Origin: Nitrospira lenta
GTDB lineage: Bacteria; Nitrospirota; Nitrospiria; Nitrospirales; Nitrospiraceae
DNA length: 64,000 nt
NCBI RefSeq assembly: GCF_900403705.1
Contig: NZ_OUNR01000020.1
Span: forward strand, 1-64,000
Reading direction: 5' to 3'
The notes below the pieces were generated by a model. That model was not told the origin of the DNA. It was given only the letters and a program-made list of their open reading frames with translations, and searched no databases. A program made the translations under genes and the position numbers. Numbering within the stretch: the first letter of the stretch is position 1; every line of letters starts with the position of its first letter. Shown in pieces: positions 1 through 9,348 of the stretch.

Positions 1-674
1 CCGTCTCACCGACCTTTACTGTTGATCGAGACGGAACCTATACGGCCCAGCTGATCGTCAATGACGGCACGGTGAGCAGCACCCCCGATACCGTCAACAT
101 CACAAGCGACAATGTCGCCCCGGTGTCCAATGCCGGCCCCGACCAACTTGGCAAACAACCCGCATCCGTCATCGCTTTAGATGGTCTCGGTAGTTCCGAT
201 GCCAATGGTGACCCGCTCACCTACAGTTGGTCGCTCACCAAACCGGTAGGCAGTGCGGCAACTCTCGTCAATCCGACCACCGCATCACCGACCTTTACGG
301 TTGATCGAGAGGGTAATTACGTTGCACAACTCATTGTGAATGACGGCACCGTGAATAGTTCTCCCGACAGCGTAATTGTGACCGTTACCAATGTGGCGCC
401 TATTGCCAACGCCGGCCCCGACCAAAGCGGCCAAACAGTAGCAGCGCTGATCCACCTCAGTGGTAGCGCCAGCACTGATGGCAACGGAGATCTGCTCACC
501 TATAGCTGGACATTGATAACTAGGCCTCCAGGCAGCGTGGCAACTCTGGCCAATCCAACCACTGTCTCGCCGGCATTCACCGCAGATCTTAGCGGTTCCT
601 ACACCGTCGAACTCGTCGTGAGCGACGGCCAAGTAAGCAGTTCACCAGACACCGTGACCATCATTGTTAATTAA
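1..674 (+). CDS. PKD-repeat surface protein, 3' end only (5' truncated by window)
   Basis: The reading frame is open from base 3 to the stop at 672-674, so the true start lies left of the window and the internal GTG at 72 is not it. The visible part is about two and a half tandem units of roughly 93 residues. Each unit has the PKD-type pattern: an N-A-G-P-D-Q motif, then LTYSWSL-like strands, then a Y.A.L.V.DG turn ending in S.PDTV. The repeats are also similar at DNA level. PKD repeats usually form extracellular rods in large adhesins or in proteins with catalytic ends. The end of the chain carries no anchor or sorting domain. Specific function unknown. Confidence 0.8.
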   Translation, partial: VSPTFTVDRDGTYTAQLIVNDGTVSSTPDTVNITSDNVAPVSNAGPDQLGKQPASVIALDGLGSSDANGDPLTYSWSLTKPVGSAATLVNPTTASPTFTVDREGNYVAQLIVNDGTVNSSPDSVIVTVTNVAPIANAGPDQSGQTVAALIHLSGSASTDGNGDLLTYSWTLITRPPGSVATLANPTTVSPAFTADLSGSYTVELVVSDGQVSSSPDTVTIIVN

Positions 675-680
675 CTAGTA

Positions 681-725
681 GGGCTGAGGGCATTGTGAAG
701 TACTCCCACAATGTTCCCTCAGCCC
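681..725 (+). terminator. Long hairpin after the PKD protein
   Basis: A 10-bp perfect outer stem (681-690 with 716-725) continues into a 7-bp inner stem (691-697 with 707-713), with a two-base bulge and a 9-nt loop. It lies 7 bases after the stop codon. There is no T-run, so this is a strong mRNA 3' hairpin rather than a textbook intrinsic terminator. Confidence 0.6.
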
Positions 726-881
726 ATACTCACTCCTCCCCTCCCCCTTCGTAGGGCAGACAAACTCAGGGTTGTTTCGGTATGATGCGCGAATAATTTC
801 AACCGAGAGCAAACCGGCCATCAGCCGGTACTTGCGAAGAGTGCAGTCAGATTTTACTGCCATAACTTTGAAGAGATCGTC

Positions 882-2090
882 GTGCGGATATTTGCGTTGA
901 CGCGCAACACAGAGACAGCCCTTGCGAATCAGTGGACTCTCGCCCTGATACTTCTGCTTGCAGTTGGAGTTGCGGCCTGCGGCGACGTCTCTAATGCTCC
1001 GACCCCAGCACCAGGACCAGGCGCTTTGACGATTACCGCGACGGCTCTGCCGCATGGGACGGCAAATCTACCCTATGCCGAAACAGTAGGACCATCGGGA
1101 GGCATTTCGCCATACAGCTTGTCAGTGACTCCCGCGCTTCCGGCCAATCTCTCGCTAAATCAAACCACGGGTATTATTACAGGAACGCCCGTCGCTCAAA
1201 GTAGCGGGACCTATACCTTCACGTTGCAAGATGCCTCGGTACCTCCACAGTCAGTACAAAAAGCCCTTGCACTGACAATCAACCAGGCGGCAGCCATCCT
1301 ATCGATTACCACTCCATCGCTCCCCAGCGGGAATGTCGGTCGAGCCTATAGCCAGACTGTCCAAGTTGCCGGCGGGGCTGGTGCGCTGACATGGAGCATC
1401 CTTCCCGGTGGCGTACTGCCACAGAACGTAAATCTGAATCCGTCGACCGGTGTAATTTCTGGCACGCCGACGGCGCCAGGCACATCGACTTTCACCGTAC
1501 GGGTCACCGATACGACAGGGCAAGCTGACCAGCAGGCCTACTCGATTCTTATCAACCCAGCAACTCCGCCGAATATCACGACCATCTTGCTTCCTGGTGG
1601 AACAGTCGGACAAGCCTATAACGAAACACTACAAGCGACAGGCGGAACAGGAACCTTAGCTTGGAGCCGCAGTGCTGGATCACTTCCCGTCAATCTCACC
1701 TTGAGTTCGAGCGGAGTCATTTCAGGCACTCCGACCAACACGGGCACGGCAACCTTCACCGTGCGAGTGACGGATGCACTATCACAGTCAGATACCCAAC
1801 AGTTTTCAATCTCCGTCACCACCGCACTGACGATTACAACCACCTCCATAGCGAGCTGCCGAGTTAATCGCAATTGCAATCGGTCATTGGCTGAATCCGG
1901 AGGCACAACTCCCTACACATGGAGCCTCAATGCTGGCTCAGAGGGGCTTCCGGCTGGTTTGTCATTGAGCCAGGACGGCGTGATCAGCGGAACCGCTACG
2001 GTTATTGGATCAACATCACCGACGTTCAGAGTGCAGGACTCAGCCGGCCGATCCGTCACCAAGCAACTAACGGTCACAATTACGTCCTAA
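882..2090 (+). CDS. Lipoprotein with four putative Ig (He_PIG) repeats
   Basis: GTG start preceded by AAGAG. The N terminus has a hydrophobic segment ending in the lipobox VAAC (Cys about residue 33), so it should be a lipoprotein. The mature part is four units of about 85-90 residues. Each has the He_PIG hallmarks: an LP.G.VG..Y...V strand, an LP.NL.L...TG.I.GTP turn and a TFTV.VTD strand. The fourth unit is divergent and has two Cys close together (SCRVNRNC). Such Ig-like repeats are common in cell-surface and secreted proteins and give no specific function. It stands alone between the PKD protein and dnaE. Confidence 0.75.
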   Translation: MRIFALTRNTETALANQWTLALILLLAVGVAACGDVSNAPTPAPGPGALTITATALPHGTANLPYAETVGPSGGISPYSLSVTPALPANLSLNQTTGIITGTPVAQSSGTYTFTLQDASVPPQSVQKALALTINQAAAILSITTPSLPSGNVGRAYSQTVQVAGGAGALTWSILPGGVLPQNVNLNPSTGVISGTPTAPGTSTFTVRVTDTTGQADQQAYSILINPATPPNITTILLPGGTVGQAYNETLQATGGTGTLAWSRSAGSLPVNLTLSSSGVISGTPTNTGTATFTVRVTDALSQSDTQQFSISVTTALTITTTSIASCRVNRNCNRSLAESGGTTPYTWSLNAGSEGLPAGLSLSQDGVISGTATVIGSTSPTFRVQDSAGRSVTKQLTVTITS

Positions 2091-2137
2091 TTGACGTCGG
2101 TTTGACTTCCCCTTCCCTGCCCTCCTAGAATCCGACC

Positions 2138-5100
2138 ATGGCTTCGTCCTTCGTTCATCTCCATCTGCACACCCAGTTCAGCCTCCTCGACGGCGCGAAT
2201 CAGATCGAGCCGCTCGTGCAGCAGATCAAGTCATTTGGTCAGCCGGCCGTGGCCATGACCGACCATGGCAACATGTTCGGCGCGATCGAGTTCTATCGCA
2301 AAGCCAAGGATGCAGGGGTCAAACCCATCATCGGATGCGAAGCCTATATGGCGCTCGGCAGCCGCCATGCGAAGAAGGACAGTGGGCTTGCCCATAACGA
2401 TTACTACCATCTGATTCTCCTGGCTCGAAATCTGACCGGCTATCAGAACCTCATCAAGCTTTCTAGTAAAGCATACCTTGAAGGGTTCTACTATAAGCCT
2501 CGGATGGACAAGGAACTTCTCAAGGAACATCATGAGGGGTTGATTGCCTTGTCAGGCTGCCTCAGCGGCGAAATTCCTTACCTCATCGGCCAAAAAGACA
2601 TGGACGGCGCCATAGCCGTCGCAGGGGAATTTCAGGAGATCTTCGGGAAAGAACATTTCTACCTCGAAGTGCAGGCCAACGGTCTCGATCACCAGCGCAT
2701 CGCCAATGCCGGCCTGATCGAAATACACAAGAAACTCAACATCCCAATGGCAGGCACCAACGACTGCCACTACCTCAAAAAAGAAGACTCCCATCCGCAC
2801 GAGCTGATGCTCTGCCTCCAAACCGGCAAGACGCGCAGCGACCCGAACCGGATGAAGTTCGACACCGATCAGCTCTACGTCAAATCGACGGAAGAAATCA
2901 CGCCGGCCTTTGCCGAATTTCCCGGTGCCGTCACGAACACCTGCCGCATCGCGGACAATTGCGACCTGGAGCTCGTCCTTAACAAGACGCACCTGCCGCA
3001 ATACAAAGTCCCGGAAGGCTATACCCGCGAATCCTACGTCGAGCAGCTGGCCATCGAAGGACTCACGGCCCGGCTGAAAGAACGGCCCAGCACGATCCTG
3101 CCGGCCGCCTATGAGTTGCGACTGCGCGAAGAGCTGATGGTTATTTGCTCCATGGGCTTTGCCGGCTATTTCCTGATCGTCTGGGACATTATCCGCTTTG
3201 CTCGCTCACGCAATATTCCAGTCGGACCGGGACGCGGTTCGGCGGCGGGCAGTCTCGTCGCTTATGCACTGCGCATCACGGACCTTGATCCGCTCGTCTA
3301 CAGCCTGCTCTTCGAGCGGTTCCTGAATCCAGAACGTGTGTCCCTCCCCGATATCGACATGGACTTCTGCATGGATCGCCGCGGCGAGGTGATCAACTAT
3401 GTCGTAGATAAATACGGCAAAGACCACGTCGCCCAGATCATTACGTTCGGCACGCTCGGCGCGAAAGCCGCGATCCGCGATGTCGGTCGCGTGCTCGAAA
3501 TCCCCTATGCCGAAGCCGACAAGGTCGCCAAGCTGATACCCAACCAGCTCAACATGACCCTGCAACAGGCGCTGGAGCAAGAGCCCAAGCTGATGGAGTT
3601 GGTCAACACCGACGCCCGCATCGCCGAGCTCATGAAAGTCGCGCAATCGTTGGAAGGCCTGGCGCGGCACGCCTCGACCCACGCGGCTGGCGTCGTCATC
3701 TCCGAAGGCCCGCTGACCGACCATGTGCCCCTCTACAAGGGGGCCAACGACGAAATCGTGACGCAATACACGATGGGCGATGTCGAAAAGATCGGCCTGG
3801 TCAAATTCGACTTCCTCGGGCTCAAGACCCTGACCATGATCCACCGGGCGGAGATTCTTATCAACGAAACGCATCCCGATCAGCCTCCGCTCGCGGTGGA
3901 ACAGCTCCCCTTCGACGATGTGAAAACCTTTGAACTCCTTTCGTCCGGCAAAACCACCGGGATCTTTCAGCTGGAAAGTTCCGGCATGCGCGACCTGCTC
4001 ACCGGCTTCAGACCGGACCGATTTGAAGACATCATCGCCATCATCGCCCTTTACCGCCCCGGTCCGATGGACCTGATTCCAGACTTCATCAAGCGCAAGC
4101 AAGGCAAAATTCCGATCACCTACGAGACGCCCGAACTTGAGCCGATCCTGAAGGACACCTATGGGGTCATCGTCTATCAGGAACAGGTCATGGCGATCGC
4201 CAACAAGATCGCTGGCTTCTCACTAGGACAAGCCGACATTCTCCGCCGCGCGATGGGCAAGAAAAAGCCGGAGGAAATGGAGAAGCTGCGCGTCAAATTC
4301 CTGGAAGGCGCGAAGAACAACAAGATCGCCGAGAAGAAGGCGGACAAGCTCTACGAGCTGATTCAAAAGTTTGCCGGCTACGGATTCAATAAGTCGCACG
4401 CGGCGGCCTATGCCGTCGTCTGCTATCACACGGGCTACCTCAAGGCGCACTACCCGACTGAATTCATGGCCGCGCTCATGACCACGGACATGGGTAATCA
4501 GGATAAGATCGTCGGCTACTTCACCGAATGCCGCGATCTCGGCATCAAGGTGCTGGGGCCCGACATCAACGAGAGCGGCAAGAACTTTACGGTCATCGAC
4601 CGCGCTATCCGATTCGGCATGGCAGCGATCAAGAACGTGGGCGAGGGAGCGGTCGAATCCGTCCTGGCCATTCGCGCAGAGAACGGCCCGTTCAAATCCT
4701 TTTACGACTTCTGCCGGCGTGTCGACCTGCATAAAGTGAATAAGCGCATGCTGGAAGGCCTGATCAAGACCGGCGCCTTTGATTCCTCCGCCGCGAAACG
4801 GGCGCAGCTGATGGCCGTGATGGACCAAGCCGTCGAAGACGGCGCAGCCGCCCAGCGCGAGCGCGACCTGGGACAAACCAGTATCTTCGGCGATGAGCAT
4901 AGCGGGCCCGACACCTCAGCCACGCTGGCGACGCCTCCACTCCCGCCGATTGCTGAGTGGGATCAAGCACTGCGATTAAAATATGAGCGGGAGCTGACCG
5001 GGTTTTACATCACCGCCCATCCACTCACCCGATACGAAGCGACACTCAAAGCCCTCTCGACAGCCACGACCGTCGGCTTGTCGGACGTGTCCGACGGGAA

Positions 5101-5599
5101 AGAAGTCAGAATCTGCGGCATCATCGCCTCGGTCAAATCGATGATTACGAAAAAAGGCGATCGGATGGCCTATCTGAACGTCGAAGATCTTCACGGGACG
5201 GTCGAAGTCATTGCCTTCCCCGATCTCTTTAAAACAGCCGGCGAGCTGATTGCGCCGGAGCGGCTGGTGCGCATCACCGGCACCATCGATCGCGGGGACA
5301 AAGGCACCAAGCTGCGCGGCGTGAAGATCGAGCCGCTCGCCGAGGTGCAGACGCAGTCAATCAAGCGCGTACAGATCAGATTGTCGAATCGATCGGAGAC
5401 CACCGATCAACTACCGAAACTGCGCGACATTTTCACGCGCTATCCGGGCAACACCACCGTGTCGCTGACGTTGTCTATGGAAAATGCCCTGGAAGCCGAT
5501 ACGGTCCCTCTGCCGAACCATACGATTTCACCCAGCGAATATTTCGTAGCAGACGTCGAAGAAGTGCTAGGCAAAGGGGCCCTCTCTTTGCTATCTTAG
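2138..5599 (+). CDS. dnaE: DNA polymerase III alpha subunit DnaE
   Basis: Replicative DNA polymerase, 1153 residues, the usual DnaE size. The PHP domain opens with HLHLHTQFSLLDG at residues 7-19. The palm has the catalytic acidic motif PDIDMDF near residue 402 and the third carboxylate in KFDFLGLKTL near 556. A KSHAAAYA motif typical of C-family polymerases follows near 750. The last 170 residues hold the OB-fold region (EVRICGIIASVKSMITKKG) and a tau-binding tail. ATG start without a strong ribosome site. accA begins 54 bp downstream, so the two may be cotranscribed, a common dnaE-accA arrangement. Confidence 0.97.
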   Translation: MASSFVHLHLHTQFSLLDGANQIEPLVQQIKSFGQPAVAMTDHGNMFGAIEFYRKAKDAGVKPIIGCEAYMALGSRHAKKDSGLAHNDYYHLILLARNLTGYQNLIKLSSKAYLEGFYYKPRMDKELLKEHHEGLIALSGCLSGEIPYLIGQKDMDGAIAVAGEFQEIFGKEHFYLEVQANGLDHQRIANAGLIEIHKKLNIPMAGTNDCHYLKKEDSHPHELMLCLQTGKTRSDPNRMKFDTDQLYVKSTEEITPAFAEFPGAVTNTCRIADNCDLELVLNKTHLPQYKVPEGYTRESYVEQLAIEGLTARLKERPSTILPAAYELRLREELMVICSMGFAGYFLIVWDIIRFARSRNIPVGPGRGSAAGSLVAYALRITDLDPLVYSLLFERFLNPERVSLPDIDMDFCMDRRGEVINYVVDKYGKDHVAQIITFGTLGAKAAIRDVGRVLEIPYAEADKVAKLIPNQLNMTLQQALEQEPKLMELVNTDARIAELMKVAQSLEGLARHASTHAAGVVISEGPLTDHVPLYKGANDEIVTQYTMGDVEKIGLVKFDFLGLKTLTMIHRAEILINETHPDQPPLAVEQLPFDDVKTFELLSSGKTTGIFQLESSGMRDLLTGFRPDRFEDIIAIIALYRPGPMDLIPDFIKRKQGKIPITYETPELEPILKDTYGVIVYQEQVMAIANKIAGFSLGQADILRRAMGKKKPEEMEKLRVKFLEGAKNNKIAEKKADKLYELIQKFAGYGFNKSHAAAYAVVCYHTGYLKAHYPTEFMAALMTTDMGNQDKIVGYFTECRDLGIKVLGPDINESGKNFTVIDRAIRFGMAAIKNVGEGAVESVLAIRAENGPFKSFYDFCRRVDLHKVNKRMLEGLIKTGAFDSSAAKRAQLMAVMDQAVEDGAAAQRERDLGQTSIFGDEHSGPDTSATLATPPLPPIAEWDQALRLKYERELTGFYITAHPLTRYEATLKALSTATTVGLSDVSDGKEVRICGIIASVKSMITKKGDRMAYLNVEDLHGTVEVIAFPDLFKTAGELIAPERLVRITGTIDRGDKGTKLRGVKIEPLAEVQTQSIKRVQIRLSNRSETTDQLPKLRDIFTRYPGNTTVSLTLSMENALEADTVPLPNHTISPSEYFVADVEEVLGKGALSLLS

Positions 5600-5653
5600 T
5601 GTACGTAATTGGGGGTATGCCTCCATAGGATTCACCCTGGAATACCGAGCTCC

Positions 5654-6619
5654 ATGCGCGACTATCTCGAATTTGAAAAGCCTGTTCGCGAGATCGAAGA
5701 AAAGATCGAAAAGTTAGCGGCGGCCAATTCAGGCAAGGCCTCCACGCAGGAAGAAATCAGGAAGTTGCGCGGAAAACTTGCGCAAGTCGAGCATCAGCTC
5801 TATAGCACATTGACCCCCTGGCAGCGGACCCAACTCGCCCGCCACCCTCAGCGCCCCAGCACACTCGATTACATCAGCGAGCTCAGCCGCGGATTTTTGG
5901 AACTCCATGGGGATCGCTCATTCGGAGACGACCGAGCCATTGTCGGGGGATTTGCCAAGTTCAACGACCGGACGGTCATGATCATCGGCCACCAGAAGGG
6001 CAAGACACTGAAGGAACGCATGCAGCGAAACTTCGGCATGCCCAATCCTGAAGGCTATCGGAAAGCGTTGCGTCTGATGCGATTGGCAGAAAAGTTCGGC
6101 CATCCCATCCTGACCTTCATCGATACCCCGGGAGCTTACCCTGGGATCGGCGCAGAAGAGCGCGGACAGGCGGAAGCGATCGCCAGAAATCTTTTGGTGA
6201 TGTCACGCCTGAAAGTCCCGATTCTGTCCGTCGTGATCGGCGAAGGCGGAAGCGGCGGCGCACTGGCGCTCGGAGTCTCAGACCGCGTTCTCATGCTGGA
6301 ACATTCGGTCTATTCGGTGATTTCTCCGGAAGGATGCGCGGCTATTCTCTGGGACAACCCCGCTAAGGTTCCGGATGCGGCCATGGCCCTTAAGATCACG
6401 GCCCAGGATCTGATGGGTCTCGGCGTGATCGATGAAATTATTCCAGAGCCCTTAGGCGGAGCGCACCGCGAACCCAAGGCCGTCTGCGACCGGGTAGCCA
6501 AAGCCCTCACCAATCAACTGTTCCAACTGCTCGATCTCCCGCACAACGAACTCCTGAACCAGCGCGATCTCAAATTCCGCAAGATGGGCGCCGTTGAAGG
6601 ACTAGTCGCGCAGGCGTAA
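5654..6619 (+). CDS. accA: Acetyl-CoA carboxylase carboxyltransferase subunit alpha
   Basis: Alpha half of the carboxyltransferase that makes malonyl-CoA for fatty acid synthesis; it needs AccD, which is not in the window. The start is set at the ATG giving MRDYLEFEKPVREIEEKI, the usual AccA beginning. An in-frame TTG at 5609 would add 15 unrelated residues. Visible family motifs include the N-terminal coiled coil (residues 10-45), LHGDRSFGDD near 90, GHQKGKTLKER near 115, and the oxyanion-hole region IGEGGSGGALALGVSD near 195-210. 321 residues, normal length. Confidence 0.96.
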   Translation: MRDYLEFEKPVREIEEKIEKLAAANSGKASTQEEIRKLRGKLAQVEHQLYSTLTPWQRTQLARHPQRPSTLDYISELSRGFLELHGDRSFGDDRAIVGGFAKFNDRTVMIIGHQKGKTLKERMQRNFGMPNPEGYRKALRLMRLAEKFGHPILTFIDTPGAYPGIGAEERGQAEAIARNLLVMSRLKVPILSVVIGEGGSGGALALGVSDRVLMLEHSVYSVISPEGCAAILWDNPAKVPDAAMALKITAQDLMGLGVIDEIIPEPLGGAHREPKAVCDRVAKALTNQLFQLLDLPHNELLNQRDLKFRKMGAVEGLVAQA

Positions 6620-6633
6620 CCCGCAACAATGCT

Positions 6634-7197
6634 CTATTCCAGCAAGCCCGTGCTTTTTAATCGCTGGTGAATTGCCGCCTGCATGGCTGAGGCCACTTCC
6701 GTTCGGCAGGCATCCAAACTCGAATCTTGCAGATAGCGATCCACCGTCCGCGGCAGTTTTTTCCACCAGGCCTTCGCTGAGATCCGCGCCTGATCCGCTT
6801 CAACACCACCCCCAACAAGCAGCTTTCGAATCTCCTGTTCAAAGAATGCGACGTGGGTTTCCTCGTCGTCCACGATGGACTGCATGTCCGGACGCAATCC
6901 AACCAGCAGCTTCGCAAACTCCAGCCCCAGCGCTTCGTATCCGAACAACAGCACGGCCAATGACGGCCACTGGTGCGGCACCGTCGGCAACACCTCACGC
7001 CCCCAGGACTGATAGCCCACCAGCGTTTCAAAATGTTTTAAATGCTCTTCCTCATCGGCTTCGTGCTGCTTGAGAAAGGCCAAAACATTCGCCGGCACAT
7101 CGCGCAACTGCGCCGCCCGCACAGCCCACAGAGCCATGGCCTCGGCTTTCAAGAAACGTTCGAGAATCGGCCGCTCGCTACTAGGAGGAATGGTCAT
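6634..7197 (-). CDS. Ferritin-like di-iron domain protein
   Basis: The start at 7197 gives MTIPPSSERP and 187 residues; the upstream extension looks non-coding. The chain is mostly helical and shows a ferritin-like metal ligand set: Glu19, Glu49-x-x-His52 (in EADEEEHLKHFE), Glu88 and Glu112-x-x-His115 (in DEETHVAFFE). This is two E..ExxH half-sites, as in ferritin/rubrerythrin-like helical bundles. The substrate is unknown; demethoxyubiquinone-hydroxylase-like or iron storage/redox roles are both possible. Convergent with accA, 14 bp away. Confidence 0.7.
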   Translation of the reverse strand: MTIPPSSERPILERFLKAEAMALWAVRAAQLRDVPANVLAFLKQHEADEEEHLKHFETLVGYQSWGREVLPTVPHQWPSLAVLLFGYEALGLEFAKLLVGLRPDMQSIVDDEETHVAFFEQEIRKLLVGGGVEADQARISAKAWWKKLPRTVDRYLQDSSLDACRTEVASAMQAAIHQRLKSTGLLE

Positions 7198-7320
7198 CGA
7201 CACACTGGCAGCAAGAATGAGGTTGAACGATCTGACGCAATACCGAACCGGTTGCACAGAGACACGACACTGAGTAGGATGCCCACGCGCTCACCTCTGC
7301 CTTGTCGAAAGGACACCCAC

Positions 7321-7710
7321 ATGCCGTCAGACACTCCACATTTCGCACCCATGATTCTTTCCTTCGCACTGCTCGCGGGATGCGCATCCATGGGAAATCC
7401 CCCTGACGATCTGATGAAGCATGTCCCGCTGATCGAAATCGGAAAACCGGAACCAGCCGACAAAAATTACATCCTCTACATTCCAGGAGGCAAGACCATC
7501 CCTGTTCAGCTGGCGGTGAAAGGCCCCCTCGTCGTCAATCCTGGAGAAGCCACCACTCGCATCCAACTAACCCAGAGCCTCTACATTTATAAGGAATGGT
7601 CCAGCCTCGACGGAAGGAACTGGACCCATCAAGCCTTTCAAGGGCGAGTCTCGATTGGCCTGGCCCCACAGGGAGGCATCGTCGAAGTTTTCGTGAGCCG
7701 ACCGGATTAA
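7321..7710 (+). CDS. Small lipoprotein, unknown function
   Basis: 129 residues. The start at 7321 is chosen because it gives a short signal sequence ending in the lipobox LAGC (Cys about residue 21). An in-frame extension to 7042 runs antisense through the ferritin-like gene and is rejected. The mature part contains a beta-rich stretch with no domain I recognise. Its stop overlaps the stop of the convergent flavoprotein gene by 4 bp. Confidence 0.65.
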   Translation: MPSDTPHFAPMILSFALLAGCASMGNPPDDLMKHVPLIEIGKPEPADKNYILYIPGGKTIPVQLAVKGPLVVNPGEATTRIQLTQSLYIYKEWSSLDGRNWTHQAFQGRVSIGLAPQGGIVEVFVSRPD

Positions 7711-8927
7711 CGCGGCTTCAACCATTCCACCGCCCCTGCTCCGGCTGCGCGGCCACTGGCAAAACAGGCCGTCAAGAGATACCCGCCCGTTGGGGCTTCC
7801 CAATCCAGCATCTCTCCGGCGCAAAACACCCCCGGCACCTCACGCAACATCAACCTGGCATCCACCGCTTCAAAAATGACTCCGCCGGCCGAGCTGATCG
7901 ACTCCGCCAGCGGTCTGGTCGCAATCAGCTTCAACGACAGCGACTTGATCGCGGCGGCTAGCTTGGCCGGATCGGCAAAGTCCTCTTTTGACACGACTTC
8001 GCGCAACAGCCCGACCTTCACTCCGGCCATACCCACCCGCCGCTCCAAATGCGTCGCCATGGTTTTTTTCCCGCGCGGCTTGGCAAGATCGTTCGTCAAA
8101 CCGTTGAGGTCACGGTCCGGCGCCAAATCCAGCCGCAAGGCTGCGAATCCCTTGGTGGCAATTTCATCGCGCAACAGTGCGGACATCGAGTAGATCACGC
8201 CGCCTTCCACTCCGGTCGTCGTCACGACGAATTCGCCCTGCTGCCACTTCTCGCCGCCCGCCGGAGTCTGAATTTTCAACGCCACAGACTTGACCGGGTG
8301 GCCCGCAAACTTGTTTTTGAAAATCTCCGTCCAAGCAATGTCGAACCCGCAGTTGGCCGGTCGTAACGGACTCACCGAGACGCCGCGCTGAACGAGCCAC
8401 GGCACCCAGGCCGCATCTGAACCGAGTTGCGGCCAACTCCCGCCGCCCAGCGCGAGAATGACCGCATCGGCACGAACGATCTGATTGCCTTCGGGGGATT
8501 CGAATTGCAACGCGCCCTGCGCATCCCATCCGCGCCAGCAATGCCGCACATGAAACCGAACGCCAGCCTGACGCAGCCGCCGCAGCCAAGCCCGCAGCAA
8601 CGGCGCCGACTTCATATCTTTCGGAAACACCCGGCCGGACGATCCCACAAATGTCTCAATCCCTAGTCCCTTGACCCAGGTGCGCAGCGCCTCAGGTCCA
8701 AAGCTCGCCAGGAGTGGCGCAATCTGAGTCCGCCGTATCCCATACCGCGACAACATTTTCTCGACCGGCTCGGAGTGCGTGAGATTCAGCCCACCCTTCC
8801 CGGCCAGCAAGAATTTCCGCCCGACCGACGGCATCGCGTCATACAGGTCCACTTGGGCTCCCGCTGCGCTCGCACTTTCCGCGGCCATCAGGCCAGCCGG
8901 ACCGCCTCCGACAATCGCAATCTTCAT
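7707..8927 (-). CDS. HI0933-like FAD-dependent flavoprotein
   Basis: NAD(P)/FAD-dependent oxidoreductase of the BaiN/HI0933 superfamily. The N terminus MKIAIVGGGPAGLMAAE is a dinucleotide-binding Rossmann fold, followed by GRKFLLAGKGGLNLTHSEP, a hallmark of this family. A second FAD-contact motif lies at the C terminus (VFCAGEMLDWEAPTGGYLLTACFASG). The ATG at 8927 is preferred to the GTG at 8936, giving 406 residues, a normal size. The physiological substrate of this subgroup (TIGR03862-like) is not established. Confidence 0.88.
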   Translation of the reverse strand: MKIAIVGGGPAGLMAAESASAAGAQVDLYDAMPSVGRKFLLAGKGGLNLTHSEPVEKMLSRYGIRRTQIAPLLASFGPEALRTWVKGLGIETFVGSSGRVFPKDMKSAPLLRAWLRRLRQAGVRFHVRHCWRGWDAQGALQFESPEGNQIVRADAVILALGGGSWPQLGSDAAWVPWLVQRGVSVSPLRPANCGFDIAWTEIFKNKFAGHPVKSVALKIQTPAGGEKWQQGEFVVTTTGVEGGVIYSMSALLRDEIATKGFAALRLDLAPDRDLNGLTNDLAKPRGKKTMATHLERRVGMAGVKVGLLREVVSKEDFADPAKLAAAIKSLSLKLIATRPLAESISSAGGVIFEAVDARLMLREVPGVFCAGEMLDWEAPTGGYLLTACFASGRAAGAGAVEWLKPR

Positions 8928-8967
8928 CGGGCCCACCGCGATCCGTTTCCATAAATCTTCCGCATCG

Positions 8968-9348
8968 TCATGTCGCGCGTCGCTTTCCTGTGGTTGATTG
9001 TTTCAAAACTAGCTGGAGCACTACCGCCTGATTGAATCGTTCGTCCCGGGCAGAATACACCAGCGTGACAGGGCCTTCCTTCGCTTGCTGTCTGACGGTA
9101 TCAAGCAACGGCTGCTGTTCCCGTAATTCCGTCCGATACCGCTCGCAAAATTCTTCCCACTTGGCCGGATCATGATTGAACCACTGCCGCAAAGCCGTGG
9201 ACGGGGCAATGTCTCGCATCCACAGATCAATACGCGCCGCGACTTTCGAGACACCCCGCGGCCAGAGTCGATCCACCAGAATCCGATATCCATCGCCCTC
9301 AGCAACCGGCGCATAGATGCGCTTGATTCTGACCAGGGTCGAGGCCAT
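8968..9348 (-). CDS. DUF488 (YeaO-like) family protein
   Basis: 126 residues with the DUF488 signature: IKRIYAP near the start, RILVDRLWPRGVSK at 23-36, then LRQWFNHDPAKWEEF and VTLVYSARDERFNQAVVL. It is a cytoplasmic protein of unknown biochemical role. The start ATG overlaps the stop of the upstream aldo/keto reductase gene (TAATG), so the two are translationally coupled. Confidence 0.9.
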   Translation of the reverse strand: MASTLVRIKRIYAPVAEGDGYRILVDRLWPRGVSKVAARIDLWMRDIAPSTALRQWFNHDPAKWEEFCERYRTELREQQPLLDTVRQQAKEGPVTLVYSARDERFNQAVVLQLVLKQSTTGKRRAT

